In this document: in pieces, positions 17,487 through 26,011 of the stretch
Numbering within the stretch: position 1 is the first letter of the stretch
Layout of the letters: every line of letters starts with the position of its first letter
NCBI RefSeq assembly: GCF_003852425.1
Contig: NZ_QAJN01000017.1
Coordinates: 62,001-126,000, forward strand
Direction: 5' to 3'
Length of the DNA: 64,000 nucleotides
From: Paucibacter sp. KBW04
GTDB taxonomy: Bacteria > Pseudomonadota > Gammaproteobacteria > Burkholderiales > Burkholderiaceae_C
Position numbers and translations under genes: made by a program
The notes under the pieces: model-generated
Told to the model about the DNA's origin: nothing
The model's input: only the letters and a program-made list of their open reading frames with translations
Database searches by the model: none

Positions 17487-18230
17487 TCAGTGACGCGAGC
17501 TGTCCTCTTCCGGCCGCGAACTCTGCCAAGCCACCGAGGTCGTGGTCGGCCAAGGGCCTCGGTCCGAAAGCTTGCCATTGATGCGCTGCGCCTCGCGGCA
17601 AGCCACCTCCAGCAAGCGCACCAAGGCCTGGATCTTGGGCAGCGAGGGTTCGGTCATGGCCGTACGCAAGTACACATTGCCTCGCATGGTCATCAGCACA
17701 AAAGGATGACCCTCGGGCAGCAGGTCCTGGCTGGACTGAGCCAGCAATTCGCTCAACTCGCCCTCAATCCAATCCGCCGTCAACTCCTTGTTGACGCCCA
17801 AGGCCCCAAAGCGCTGGCGCACCAGCTTGGAACTCATCTGGCTGAGCTTGGGGAACATCACCAGCCAGCGCATCTCCTCGGGCGTGTCGGTATCGACCCG
17901 GGTCTTCAAGGTGTCGGTATAGGCCTCAAAAACAATGCGCTCCAGCACCTCCATCAACTGGCGGCACAAAACCATCATCTGCAGATCGCTGTGCAGGCGC
18001 AGCTCGCAGCGCATGCGCAACTCCGTGCCCTCAATATAGGCGCGCTGTGAGGCGCCCCACTCGATGCGCAAGCTGCCGGGCAAGGCCTTGGGCTGGTCGA
18101 TCAAAAAGCCGCGTCCATCCTTGGCCAGGCGAAACTGTCCTTGGCGACTCTCGGCCCAATCGTGAATAGGGCGCCAGCGCGCCGCATTGGCACGCGCCAC
18201 CAGCCAGCGTTTGACTTGCTTTAAAAACAT
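17487..18230 (-). CDS. uncharacterised conserved-looking cytoplasmic protein
   Basis: 247 aa, not recognised. It begins MFLKQVKRWLVARANAARW, contains WAESRQGQFRLAKDGRGFLI and RIEWGASQRAYIEGTELRMR, and has several long helices. No signal peptide, membrane span or catalytic motif is evident. Codon use and GC agree with the neighbours and there is no competing frame on the opposite strand with family similarity. It is a single-gene unit convergent with the phosphotransferase gene and divergent from the GST gene. The N-terminal part reads like a beta-rich domain that could bind a partner, but no function is proposed. Confidence 0.75.
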   Translation of the reverse strand: MFLKQVKRWLVARANAARWRPIHDWAESRQGQFRLAKDGRGFLIDQPKALPGSLRIEWGASQRAYIEGTELRMRCELRLHSDLQMMVLCRQLMEVLERIVFEAYTDTLKTRVDTDTPEEMRWLVMFPKLSQMSSKLVRQRFGALGVNKELTADWIEGELSELLAQSSQDLLPEGHPFVLMTMRGNVYLRTAMTEPSLPKIQALVRLLEVACREAQRINGKLSDRGPWPTTTSVAWQSSRPEEDSSRH

Positions 18231-18297
18231 GAGCTAGGACAATGCATAGACATAGGGCCCGCGCCCCTGACCGAATTTGAAATTTGGAGAAGCCCCC

Positions 18298-18990
18298 ATG
18301 ATTGATCTTTACTCATGGCCCACACCCAACGGCCACAAAGTTCACATCATGTTGGAAGAATGCGGTCTGCCCTATCGGGTGATCCCCGTGGACATCGGCA
18401 GCGGCGCTCAGTTTGAAGCCAAATTCTTGGCGCTCAGCCCGAACAACAAGATCCCAGCCTTGGTCGACAGCGAGGGCCCGGACGGCCGCCCCATCAGCCT
18501 GTTCGAGTCGGGCGCGATTCTGCTCTACCTGGCGGGCAAGAGCGGGCGCTTTTTGCCACGGGACACGAGCGGAAAGTACGAGGTATTGCAATGGCTGATG
18601 TTCCAGGTGGGAGGCGTGGGGCCGATGCTGGGGCAAGCCCATCATTTCCGGGTCTACGCCAAGCAAAAGATGGACTACCCCATCCAGCGCTACAGCAGTG
18701 AAGCACAAAGGCTTTACACGGTGATGAACACGCGCCTGGCGGCCAGCACTTATATCGGTGGCAAAGAATACAGCATCGCCGATATGGCGATCTTCCCCTG
18801 GCTGCGCTCCTGGAAGAACCAGGGCGTGGAGCTGAGCGACTATCTACACCTGAAGGGCTGGTTTGACGAGATCGCCGCCCGGCCTGCCGTGCAGCGAGGT
18901 CTGGCGGTCATGGCCGATCTGCGCAAGCCCCAGCTCGACGAGCAGGCACGCGAAAACCTATTTGGCGAGACGCAGTACAAAAAGCACTGA
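18298..18990 (+). CDS. glutathione S-transferase family protein, YfcG-like disulfide oxidoreductase
   Basis: 230 aa. The N-terminal thioredoxin-like domain starts MIDLYSWPTPNGHKV, matching E. coli YfcG, in which Thr9 and Asn11 (both present here) hold glutathione. SPNNKIPALV and LFESGAILLYLA form the glutathione site, and the helical C-terminal domain has QVGGVGPMLGQAHHF and YSIADMAIFPW. YfcG-type enzymes reduce disulfides with glutathione and lack a catalytic Cys or Tyr. ATG 18298 is preferred over an upstream TTG because GGAG lies about 9 bases before it. Confidence 0.92.
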   Translation: MIDLYSWPTPNGHKVHIMLEECGLPYRVIPVDIGSGAQFEAKFLALSPNNKIPALVDSEGPDGRPISLFESGAILLYLAGKSGRFLPRDTSGKYEVLQWLMFQVGGVGPMLGQAHHFRVYAKQKMDYPIQRYSSEAQRLYTVMNTRLAASTYIGGKEYSIADMAIFPWLRSWKNQGVELSDYLHLKGWFDEIAARPAVQRGLAVMADLRKPQLDEQARENLFGETQYKKH

Positions 18991-19100
18991 GGCCCAAGGC
19001 CTGCCAAAGAAGCGCAAAACGAGAGGGTGTTGACGGCGCGACCTGAGGCGGCGCGGCGGGGCCAAGAATCCTGAACAGGACCTGCCCAAAGTAGCCAGAG

Positions 19101-19177
19101 TGGCCCGACCAGCAAGAATCGAACTTGCAACCGCCCGCTTAGAAGGCGGGTGCTCTATCCAGTTGAGCTATGGTCGG
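19101..19177 (-). tRNA. tRNA-Arg (anticodon TCT)
   Basis: Minus-strand cloverleaf: acceptor CCGACCA/TGGTCGG, D-arm GCTC/GAGC, anticodon stem CCCGC/GCGGG with loop CTTCTAA (anticodon TCT, codon AGA), T-arm GCAAG-TTCGATT-CTTGC, discriminator G and encoded CCA. 77 nt. It lies downstream of the OPT gene on the same strand. Confidence 0.95.
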
Positions 19178-19182
19178 TTGGA

Positions 19183-19216
19183 GGCCCGAGTCACTCGCTA
19201 GTGGGTGACTCAGGCC
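19183..19216. repeat. inverted repeat between OPT gene and tRNA-Arg
   Basis: GGCC-c-GAGTCAC (19183-19194) pairs with GTGACTC-a-GGCC (19205-19216). The predicted hairpin is 11 bp with one mismatch. It has no T-run, so it may be an OPT transcript 3' end or a tRNA processing element rather than a classic terminator. Confidence 0.6.
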
Positions 19217-19267
19217 CTGCCCTTGCGGGGTCGTGATTGTGCCATGGCACAAGCCCCGCAAAAACGA

Positions 19268-21262
19268 TCAGCTCAACATCACGTTGATGATGGCATTGCC
19301 GATGCCCATCAGAGCCGCACCGGAGATCAGGCCGGCACAGATGGGCTCGCAGCCTTCCACCCAGATGCGATTGCCCTTGGTGCCGGGCGTCTTGTTGCGG
19401 CGACCCATGATCCAGAACAGCAAGGCGCCCAAGAACATGGCCAGCACGGACTCAGGCGGCAGCACCACGCCCAGACCGATGGACACGGAGGACAGGGGGA
19501 AGCGACCCTTGGTCACGATGCGCGCCAACTCGATCAGCACGGCCGAGACGGCTGCGATGATCATGGCGGTGATGGCCGAAGCCGGCAGGCCGCTCAAGCC
19601 CTTGGCGATGATCTCGGCCACGCCCTTCCACTGCAGCGCAGCGGGGAAGGCAAACTGGTCGGTCACGATGGTGGCTGTCGAGCGCAGGCCGTTGGCATCT
19701 GCGGGCAAGAACAGCAGATAGAACAAGGGCACGCAGGCCAGGACGCCGGCGATCACGCCGATCACATGGCCCACAGCCTGGTGACGCGGCTTGCCACCCA
19801 GCATATAGCCGGGCTTGATGTCGGACAGCAGATTGGCGGCATTGCTGGCGATGTCCGAGGTCATGCCGGCCGGCAGCAGATTGCTGGCCGGATTGCTACG
19901 GTCGATCGCGCCCATGGTGAACTGGGTGATCTTGGCCAGGGCGCCGGTCGGCGTCCAGGAGGTCAAGGCCATCGCGTTGGTGCAGATCACCGTCAACACG
20001 AAGATCAGGGGCAGCGAAACCAGGGCCAGCAGCCAAGGCACACCGAAGAAGCTGTGCGCCAGGGTTGCGCCTAAGAGGCTGAAGATGGGCACGCCCACAT
20101 AGGACACCCAAAGCGGCACTTCGATATGCGAGAGCAGATCCTTGCCAGGCGCGGCGGCAGCCACGGCCTTCTTCTTGCCAAAGGACTTGAAGGCGCTGGT
20201 GAACATTTCAGGCTTGGCCAGCAAGCCCATCAGCGCACCCACCACCATCATCGTGACGGCCCACCACAACGACCATTGGTTGACGATTTCCACCCGCGAG
20301 ATCGGCACCAAATTGCCGTTAGGCGCCACGCGTTGCGTGATGTCACCGGCCTGAATCATCAGCGGCGCCAGGACCGCGAAGTTCAGGAAAGAACCCAGCA
20401 AGCAGCTGGTCGCCACGGCAATACCCATCAGGCCGCCGACGCCCAGCATCGCGGCGTCCAGCGTGAAGCGCAGGCCCAGGACGCGGAAGTCGGTACCCAA
20501 AATCTTGGGCAACCACATCTCGGCCTTGACGGCAGCCTGGTAGTAATAAGTGTCCAGGCGCTCATGCAGAACCCAGGGCTCTTTCACGCCAGCCCATTGG
20601 TCCATGCGCAGAATCTTGAACTGCAGCAACTTCATCCAACCATCGCTGACAATGGCTTGATAGGCCGCGGTACCACCCGCCACCCAGCCGAGCAGTCGTG
20701 CCTTGAACATGCCTTCGCCGGCATCGCCGTTGTAGAGCGAGTCCAGCACCACACCGCTGGCCCGGCCCTCCGGGAAGGGCAGCTGCTCTTCATTGATGAA
20801 GCGACGCTTCATCGGGAAGGCCACCAGCACACCCAAGATGGAAATCACGATGATCCAGGTCATCATCTGCCACCAGGGGATGATGCGCTCGGTGATCAAC
20901 ATATAGGCCGACAAGCTCGAGATCATGGGCATCACCGCATAACCGGCCGCCGTTGCGATGGACTGGGTGCAGTTGTTCTCGAGGATGGTGTAGTCATCCG
21001 CCAGTCCGGCGCTGCTCAAGGCCTTGAACAAGGCAAAAGACAAGATGACCGAGGTCAGGCCGACGCCAATGCCGATGCCGGTCTTGGCGCCGATGTACAG
21101 GGCTGTTGCTGCCAAGATCCCGCCCAGCAAAAAGCCGGTAAAGCCAGAGCGCAGGCTCAGCTGAGGCATATCGCCACGGAAGATGTTCTTGAACCACCAC
21201 TCGTCTTTTTGCGCGCGAGTCCAGGTTCGGATCTGCTCGTCGGTCAGTTGTTGAATAGCCAT
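19268..21262 (-). CDS. OPT family oligopeptide transporter
   Basis: 664 aa, polytopic membrane protein with about 14-16 hydrophobic helices. The N-terminal LSLRSGFTGFLLGGILAATALYIGAKTGIGIGVGLTSVILSFALF and the NNCTQSIATAAGYAV and PFPEGRASGVVLDSLYNG regions (described in parts) are hallmarks of the OPT/YSL superfamily, which moves peptides or metal chelates by proton symport. The bacterial branch is mostly uncharacterised, so the substrate is unknown. It is a single-gene unit; the ATG at 21262 follows 175 bases of non-coding sequence. Confidence 0.93.
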   Translation of the reverse strand: MAIQQLTDEQIRTWTRAQKDEWWFKNIFRGDMPQLSLRSGFTGFLLGGILAATALYIGAKTGIGIGVGLTSVILSFALFKALSSAGLADDYTILENNCTQSIATAAGYAVMPMISSLSAYMLITERIIPWWQMMTWIIVISILGVLVAFPMKRRFINEEQLPFPEGRASGVVLDSLYNGDAGEGMFKARLLGWVAGGTAAYQAIVSDGWMKLLQFKILRMDQWAGVKEPWVLHERLDTYYYQAAVKAEMWLPKILGTDFRVLGLRFTLDAAMLGVGGLMGIAVATSCLLGSFLNFAVLAPLMIQAGDITQRVAPNGNLVPISRVEIVNQWSLWWAVTMMVVGALMGLLAKPEMFTSAFKSFGKKKAVAAAAPGKDLLSHIEVPLWVSYVGVPIFSLLGATLAHSFFGVPWLLALVSLPLIFVLTVICTNAMALTSWTPTGALAKITQFTMGAIDRSNPASNLLPAGMTSDIASNAANLLSDIKPGYMLGGKPRHQAVGHVIGVIAGVLACVPLFYLLFLPADANGLRSTATIVTDQFAFPAALQWKGVAEIIAKGLSGLPASAITAMIIAAVSAVLIELARIVTKGRFPLSSVSIGLGVVLPPESVLAMFLGALLFWIMGRRNKTPGTKGNRIWVEGCEPICAGLISGAALMGIGNAIINVMLS

Positions 21263-21437
21263 GATCAGAGGTCTAGGTTTGAAGCCCTGGTTGAGGGCTC
21301 AGAAATGGGGTCGGTAAACCCGAAGCCGCGAAGTGTCCCTGCTTCCAATCGTTTCGGTAAGCCGAGATAACCCAAAGATGTCGCCGCCTGAACCCAAAAA
21401 TCGGCTGCAGCGGGCACCTCACCTTAAAGCGGGCATG

Positions 21438-21474
21438 AAAAAACCCGCTGCAGGCTATTCGCTTGCAGCGGGTT
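21438..21474 (-). terminator. terminator of the tRNA-Pro gene
   Basis: On the minus strand AACCCGCTGCA and TGCAGCGGGTT form an 11-bp stem followed by TTTTC, 48 bases beyond the 3' end of tRNA-Pro. It also separates that gene from the OPT gene. Confidence 0.85.
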
Positions 21475-21521
21475 ATCCAATTTTTGTGCATTTGAGCTTG
21501 AGGCTCTTGTGCGAAAGGTCT

Positions 21522-21598
21522 TGGTCGGGGCGGCGGGATTCGAACTCGCGACCCTCTGCTCCCAAAGCAGATGCGCTACCAGGCTGCGCTACGCCCCG
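21522..21598 (-). tRNA. tRNA-Pro (anticodon TGG)
   Basis: Minus-strand cloverleaf: acceptor CGGGGCG/CGCCCCG, D-arm GCGC/GCGC, anticodon stem TCTGC/GCAGA with loop TTTGGGA (anticodon TGG), T-arm GCGAG-TTCGAAT-CCCGC, discriminator A and encoded CCA. One A-C opposition in the T-stem is the only irregularity. 77 nt. Confidence 0.94.
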
Positions 21599-21827
21599 AC
21601 TAAGACCATGATTCTAGCCTGAATATCTCACCCCCTTGGGGACTTTCTGCAAATTTTTTGAAATAGGCGAAATTTCATCGCCATGAGCCGACGCAAACAA
21701 GGAAAACCCGGCTCGCCTGCGAGGCCCTGCCTTTGTGTCAAAATCACCCAGCACCAACGTAAGCCCTTACCGGTGCCCCAAGCGACAAGACAGCGGCAAA
21801 CCAGTCGGCCCGCCCCAAGGACAAGCA

Positions 21828-22157
21828 ATGAGCAGCGAATTGATCAAACATATTTCTGACGCATCTTTTGACAATGATGTGATCAAAGCCGGCAAGCCCG
21901 TGCTGGTGGACTACTGGGCTGAGTGGTGCGGCCCCTGCAAGATGATCGCCCCCATCCTGGACGAAGTGTCCAAGGACTACGGCGACCGCCTGCAGATCAC
22001 CAAGATGAACGTCGACGAGAACCGCGAAGTTCCCGCCAAATTCGGCATCCGCGGCATTCCCACCCTGATGTTGTTCAAAGACGGTCAGCTGGCCGCCACC
22101 AAGGTTGGCGCTTTGTCGAAAGCACAATTGACGGCCTTCTTGGACGCCAACCTATAA
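21828..22157 (+). CDS. trxA: thioredoxin 1
   Basis: 109 aa, standard length. The redox motif is WCGPCK with Cys34 and Cys37; [10 protein letters not shown] precedes it, and the cis-proline is in [10 protein letters not shown]. It reduces protein disulfides in the cytoplasm, using electrons from thioredoxin reductase. ATG 21828 gives the family N-terminus ([13 protein letters not shown]); the frame remains open upstream without similarity. It lies 250 bases ahead of rho, the conserved trxA-rho order of proteobacteria. Confidence 0.97.
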   Translation: MSSELIKHISDASFDNDVIKAGKPVLVDYWAEWCGPCKMIAPILDEVSKDYGDRLQITKMNVDENREVPAKFGIRGIPTLMLFKDGQLAATKVGALSKAQLTAFLDANL

Positions 22158-22158
22158 T
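22128..22158 (+). promoter_or_regulatory. candidate sigma-70 promoter for rho
   Basis: TTGACG (22128-22133) and a perfect TATAAT (22153-22158) with a 19-base spacer, inside the 3' end of trxA and overlapping its stop. The spacer is longer than optimal. It would give a leader of about 240 nt before rho. Confidence 0.45.
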
Positions 22159-22172
22159 CACCTCATAATTGC

Positions 22173-22213
22173 ATTTGCGAACCCAGGGGCAATGACCCCT
22201 TCGGTTCGCAAAT
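22173..22213 (+). promoter_or_regulatory. large two-tier hairpin between trxA and rho
   Basis: ATTTGCGAACC (22173-22183) pairs with GGTTCGCAAAT (22203-22213), enclosing a second stem AGGGG/CCCCT (22185-22189 with 22196-22200). No long T-run follows. It may end trxA mRNA in one form or act as a structured rho leader; rho is autoregulated through its leader in E. coli. Confidence 0.6.
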
Positions 22214-22408
22214 TTCGCAGTTTGCCAACACGCCCAGCCCGGCAAAGATTCGACCTGGCGCGTGGACTCGGCACCCAAGCTCCCGCGTTTTTTTCTTGCG
22301 TTGCGTGTTTTGCCCGACTTGGCTCGGGCGGCAAGCTGATCGCTGGTTGCCGAAGTATTTGTCACTGATTCTTGGCAGAATTTTTGACCCCCTACCGGGT
22401 GTTCACCC

Positions 22409-23674
22409 ATGCATCTTTCCGAACTGAAAGCGCTACACGTCTCCGAGCTCATCAAGATGGGCGAGGCGCTTGAGATCGACAACGTCGCTCGCATGCGCAA
22501 GCAGGAGTTGATGTTTGCCATCATGAAGAAGCGCGCCAAAGCCGGCGAACAAGTGTTCGGCGACGGCGTACTTGAAGTCTTGCCCGATGGCTTTGGCTTT
22601 TTGCGCTCCATCGACGACAGCTATATGGCGTCGACGGATGACATCTATCTGAGCCCCAGCCAGATCCGTCGCTTCAATCTCCACACCGGCGACATGATCG
22701 AAGGTGAAGTGCGCGTGCCCAAGGATGGCGAGCGCTACTTTGCCCTGGTCAAAGTTGACCGCGTCAACGAACTGACGCCAGAGGAGAGCAAGCACAAGAT
22801 CATGTTCGAGAACTTGACGCCACTGTTCCCACGTGAACAGTTCAAGCTCGAACGCGATAACTTCAAGGGCGAAGAAAACGTCACTGGCCGAATCATTGAC
22901 CTGATTGCCCCAATCGGCAAAGGCCAGCGCGCCCTGATCGTCGCTCAGCCCAAGACCGGCAAGACCGAGATGATGAAGAGCATCGCGCACGCGCTGGTGG
23001 CCAATCATCCCGAGTCCCATCTGATCGTGCTGCTGGTGGACGAGCGCCCCGAAGAAGTGACCGAAATGATCCGCACCGTGCGCGGTGAAGTGATCAGCTC
23101 GACCTTCGACGAACCGGCCGCCCGCCACGTGCAAGTCGCCGAGATGGTGATCGAGCGGGCCAAGCGCCTGGTCGAACTCAAGAAGGATGTGATCATCCTG
23201 CTGGACTCCATCACCCGCCTGGCCCGCGCCTACAACAACGTCTTGCCCTCCTCGGGCAAGGTCTTGACTGGCGGCGTGGATGCCAACGCCCTGCAACGCC
23301 CCAAGCGCTTCTTCGGTGCGGCGCGCAAGGTCGAAGAAGGCGGCTCGCTGACCATCATCGGCACCGCGCTGATCGACACCGGCAGCCGCATGGACGAGGT
23401 GATCTACGAAGAGTTCAAGGGCACGGGCAATTGCGAGATCCATCTGGATCGCCGCATGGCCGAAAAGCGTGTCTACCCCTCGATCCTGATCAACAAGTCC
23501 GGCACCCGCCGCGAGGAGTTGCTGCTCAAGCCCGAGATCCTGCAAAAGAGCTGGATCTTGCGCAAGCTGCTTTACAACATGGACGAGATCGAAGCGATGG
23601 AGTTCGTGCTGGACAAGATGAAGTCCACCAAGAACAACCTCGATTTCTTCGACATGATGCGTCGAGGCGGTTGA
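22409..23674 (+). CDS. rho: transcription termination factor Rho
   Basis: 421 aa, near-identical in layout to E. coli Rho (419). Rho_N helix bundle (1-50, [19 protein letters not shown]), the RNA-binding cold-shock-like fold (about 52-125, [15 protein letters not shown]), then the RecA-type hexameric ATPase with Walker [12 protein letters not shown], Walker [15 protein letters not shown] and the Q/R loop region [21 protein letters not shown]. The motor ends untranslated transcripts. It sits alone downstream of trxA with a structured leader. The ATG is preceded by a small GGGTG-TT-CACCC inverted repeat immediately before the start. Confidence 0.98.
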   Translation: MHLSELKALHVSELIKMGEALEIDNVARMRKQELMFAIMKKRAKAGEQVFGDGVLEVLPDGFGFLRSIDDSYMASTDDIYLSPSQIRRFNLHTGDMIEGEVRVPKDGERYFALVKVDRVNELTPEESKHKIMFENLTPLFPREQFKLERDNFKGEENVTGRIIDLIAPIGKGQRALIVAQPKTGKTEMMKSIAHALVANHPESHLIVLLVDERPEEVTEMIRTVRGEVISSTFDEPAARHVQVAEMVIERAKRLVELKKDVIILLDSITRLARAYNNVLPSSGKVLTGGVDANALQRPKRFFGAARKVEEGGSLTIIGTALIDTGSRMDEVIYEEFKGTGNCEIHLDRRMAEKRVYPSILINKSGTRREELLLKPEILQKSWILRKLLYNMDEIEAMEFVLDKMKSTKNNLDFFDMMRRGG

Positions 23675-23710
23675 TTCCACAGGACTTCAGGGCGGGCTCG
23701 CACCCTGCCC

Positions 23711-23736
23711 TGCTGCCTGGGCTAGCCCGGGCAGCA
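23711..23736 (+). terminator. hairpin at the 3' end of rho
   Basis: TGCTGCC-t-GGGC pairs with GCCC-g-GGCAGCA, an 11-bp stem with one mismatch, 36 bases after the rho stop. No T-run follows, so it may be a 3'-end stabiliser rather than a full intrinsic terminator. Confidence 0.5.
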
Positions 23737-23746
23737 AACTTCAAGC

Positions 23747-23752
23747 TATAAT
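23747..23752 (+). promoter_or_regulatory. candidate -10 box for rpmE2
   Basis: A perfect TATAAT 71 bases before the rpmE2 ATG. No good -35 hexamer is seen 16-18 bases upstream, because that position falls within the rho hairpin. Confidence 0.4.
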
Positions 23753-23823
23753 CCTCGTTTTCCTCCGCCAGAAAGTGCGTCACATGGTGTGGCGTGGCTA
23801 CCGGCACCGCAGAGAGATACCCC

Positions 23824-24081
23824 ATGAAAGACGGCATTCACCCCAATTACCGCGACGTTTGCTTCGTGGATCAATCCAACGGCTTCAAGTTCGTCACGCG
23901 CTCGACCATGGGCAGCAAAGAAACCGTGAAGATGGAAGACGGCCGCGAGTTGCCGTTGATCAAGCTGGAAACCACCAGCGAGTCGCACCCCTTCTACACC
24001 GGCCAGCAAAAGAGCATCGACAACCTCGGCGGCCGCGTCGAGAAGTTCCGCAACAAGTTTGCAGGCTTCGCCAAGAAGTAA
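23824..24081 (+). CDS. rpmE2: 50S ribosomal protein L31 type B
   Basis: 85 aa, longer than zinc-type L31 and lacking its CxxC pairs, hence the C-minus, zinc-independent type B. Typical features are [16 protein letters not shown], the SHPFYTGQ motif and a basic C-terminal helix [15 protein letters not shown]. It forms part of the central protuberance bridge of the 50S subunit. ATG at 23824 is the family start. No second L31 gene is visible here, so it might be the main copy or a low-zinc substitute. Confidence 0.95.
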   Translation: MKDGIHPNYRDVCFVDQSNGFKFVTRSTMGSKETVKMEDGRELPLIKLETTSESHPFYTGQQKSIDNLGGRVEKFRNKFAGFAKK

Positions 24082-24103
24082 GCCCTCCCAGGCTGAATCA
24101 AAA

Positions 24104-24129
24104 AGGGCAGCTCCGGCTGCCTTTTTTTT
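24104..24129 (+). terminator. rho-independent terminator of rpmE2
   Basis: GGCAGC and GCTGCC pair around TCCG (24106-24121), preceded by AAAAG and followed by eight T residues. Strong, 25 bases after the stop. Confidence 0.85.
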
Positions 24130-24255
24130 CGTCTGAAGTTTTCACTCAGGTCTCGCGGCCTGACCATGCCCGCAGCTCTTGCACCAAAGCAATTTGGTCA
24201 CCAGATTTCTGCGGCATGATTGCCAAGCTCAAAAACTTTGCCCCGACTTCCCCGC

Positions 24256-25908
24256 GTGAATCTACCTAGCCCTGCCATCGTTGCCGTTCGCGGCGCCCAA
24301 CGCATGCCTCGACTGGCGCTGCTGCTGTTTTGCGCCGCCTATGTCCTGCCCGGCCTGTTCGGGCGAGAGCCCTGGCGCAATGCGGATCTGAGCTCCTTCG
24401 GTTTCATGGCCAGCGTGGCCCAAGGTCACGCCCCCTGGTGGCAGCCCAGCATCGCCGGCCTGCATGCAGAGGGCGGCCCCCTGCCCTACTGGATTGGGGC
24501 CCTGGCCATCAAGGCCCTGCCCATGGTGGAGCCAGCCTTCGCCGCCCGCCTGCCCTATGCCCTGATTCTGGTCTTGGTCCTGGTGCTGGTTTGGTACAGC
24601 TGCTTCCATCTGGCGCGCACCGAAGCGGCCCAACCGGTCGCCTTTGCCTTTGGCGGCGAAGCCCAGTCGGTGGACTATGCACGCACCCTGGCCGATGGAG
24701 GACTGCTGGCCCTGATCGCCTCGCTGGGCCTGCTCCAGCTGGGCCATGAGACCACGCCCGAGCTCATGCAATTGCTGGCCAGTGCCCTCTATCTCTACGG
24801 CCTGGCCGCCGCTCCCTTTCGCATCGCCAAGGCACGCTGGGCGGTGATGATCTCTCTGCCGGTTTTGGCCGCCAGTGGTGCGCCTGCGGTAGCGGTGGTC
24901 TACGCCTTGATCGGCGCTTACCAATGCCATCGATCCCAGTATGCCCAGGTGCGAGAGCTGAGCTTGTGGCTTTTGATCTCCGGCATGTTGGCCACCATCA
25001 GCGCCTGGGAGTTCAATGCCTGGGCTTGGCGGGTCGAGCCCACCCTGGGCGCACAACTGCCGCTGGACTTTTTGAATCTGCTGGCCTGGTTCTGCTGGCC
25101 CGCCTGGCCCTTGGCCGCCTGGACCTTGTGGCGCTGGCGTGCCCATTGGCAACGCCGCCATATCTTCGTGCCGCTCAGCACCGCCCTGGTCGCCATGGCC
25201 ACCAGCTTGCTGATGGCCGCCTCGGATCGCGCCCTGCTGCTGGGACTGCCTGCTTTTGCCGTGCTGGCGGCCTTTGCCCTGCCGACCTTGAAGCGCAGCC
25301 TGGCAGCGGCCATGGACTGGTTCTCGGTGTTTTTCTTCAGCGCGGCCGCCTTGTTCTTCTGGGTCTACTACGTTTCCATGCAGCTGAATTGGCCGGCCAC
25401 GCCCCTGGCCAATTTGCGCCGCCTAGCCGACGGATTTGAGCCGCAGTTCAACGCCCTGGCTCTTGCTCTTGCCCTGTGCGCCACCATCGCCTGGCTGGCC
25501 TTGGTGCGCTGGCGCACGGCCCGCCATCAACACGCGTTGTGGAAGAGCTTGGTCTTGCCGGCAGGTGGCGTGGCCTTGTGCTGGCTCTTGGCCATGACGA
25601 TTTTGCTGCCCTTTGCCGACTATGTGCGCAGCGACCAGGCCCTGGTGAGTCACATCAGGACGCATGTGCCCATCGACAGCAACTGCCTGGCCGCACCACA
25701 GCTTTCGCTGGCCACCTTGGCTGCGCTCGAGTTCCGTGGTGGCTGGCGGGTAGAGGCCAGGACGCCCTTGGGCGAGAGCGCCTGCGGCTTCGCCCTGCAA
25801 GCGGCCAAGGCCTCCGTCCCCGCGGGCTGGTCCTCAATTGCCCTGACGCAAAGACCCATGGACCGAGAGCCCAGCTTCCGCATCCTGCAGAGGCAATCTC
25901 GGGACTGA
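24256..25908 (+). CDS. large polytopic membrane protein, ArnT-like glycosyltransferase candidate
   Basis: About 550 aa with 12 or so hydrophobic helices and a short C-terminal periplasmic-looking tail with several Cys. The N-terminal LLLFCAAYVLPGLFGREPWRNADLSSFGFM resembles the first helix and acidic loop of GT39/ArnT-type lipid-linked sugar transferases, where acidic residues after helix 1 are catalytic; GGPLPYWIGALAIK fits the next loop. The similarity is weak, so both the class and the sugar are uncertain. Start uncertain: GTG 24256 keeps the segment PSPAIVAVRGAQR; ATG 24304 and TTG 24220 are alternatives, none with a good ribosome site. Confidence 0.75.
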   Translation: MNLPSPAIVAVRGAQRMPRLALLLFCAAYVLPGLFGREPWRNADLSSFGFMASVAQGHAPWWQPSIAGLHAEGGPLPYWIGALAIKALPMVEPAFAARLPYALILVLVLVLVWYSCFHLARTEAAQPVAFAFGGEAQSVDYARTLADGGLLALIASLGLLQLGHETTPELMQLLASALYLYGLAAAPFRIAKARWAVMISLPVLAASGAPAVAVVYALIGAYQCHRSQYAQVRELSLWLLISGMLATISAWEFNAWAWRVEPTLGAQLPLDFLNLLAWFCWPAWPLAAWTLWRWRAHWQRRHIFVPLSTALVAMATSLLMAASDRALLLGLPAFAVLAAFALPTLKRSLAAAMDWFSVFFFSAAALFFWVYYVSMQLNWPATPLANLRRLADGFEPQFNALALALALCATIAWLALVRWRTARHQHALWKSLVLPAGGVALCWLLAMTILLPFADYVRSDQALVSHIRTHVPIDSNCLAAPQLSLATLAALEFRGGWRVEARTPLGESACGFALQAAKASVPAGWSSIALTQRPMDREPSFRILQRQSRD

Positions 25909-25933
25909 TAGACCCGGTATGCAAGGACAAAGA

Positions 25934-25966
25934 AAAGGGGCCAAGCTCGCAAAGCTTGGCCCCTTT
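25934..25966. terminator. strong bidirectional terminator
   Basis: AAAGGGGCCAAGCT and AGCTTGGCCCCTTT form a perfect 14-bp stem around CGCAA, between the convergent membrane-protein gene and phoR. Confidence 0.9.
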
Positions 25967-26011
25967 CTCATATCAATCGCTTGCCTTGAGCAAGGACCGG
26001 CTATCTGCAGC

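Noticed and set aside
19101-19177. tRNA-Arg as an integration site of a mobile element
   Set aside because: No integrase, no repeated tRNA 3' end and no foreign composition nearby.
21522-21598. Degenerate tRNA-Pro because of an A-C opposition in the T-stem
   Set aside because: All other stems, the loops and the CCA are intact, and the terminator is strong; a single mismatch is tolerated.
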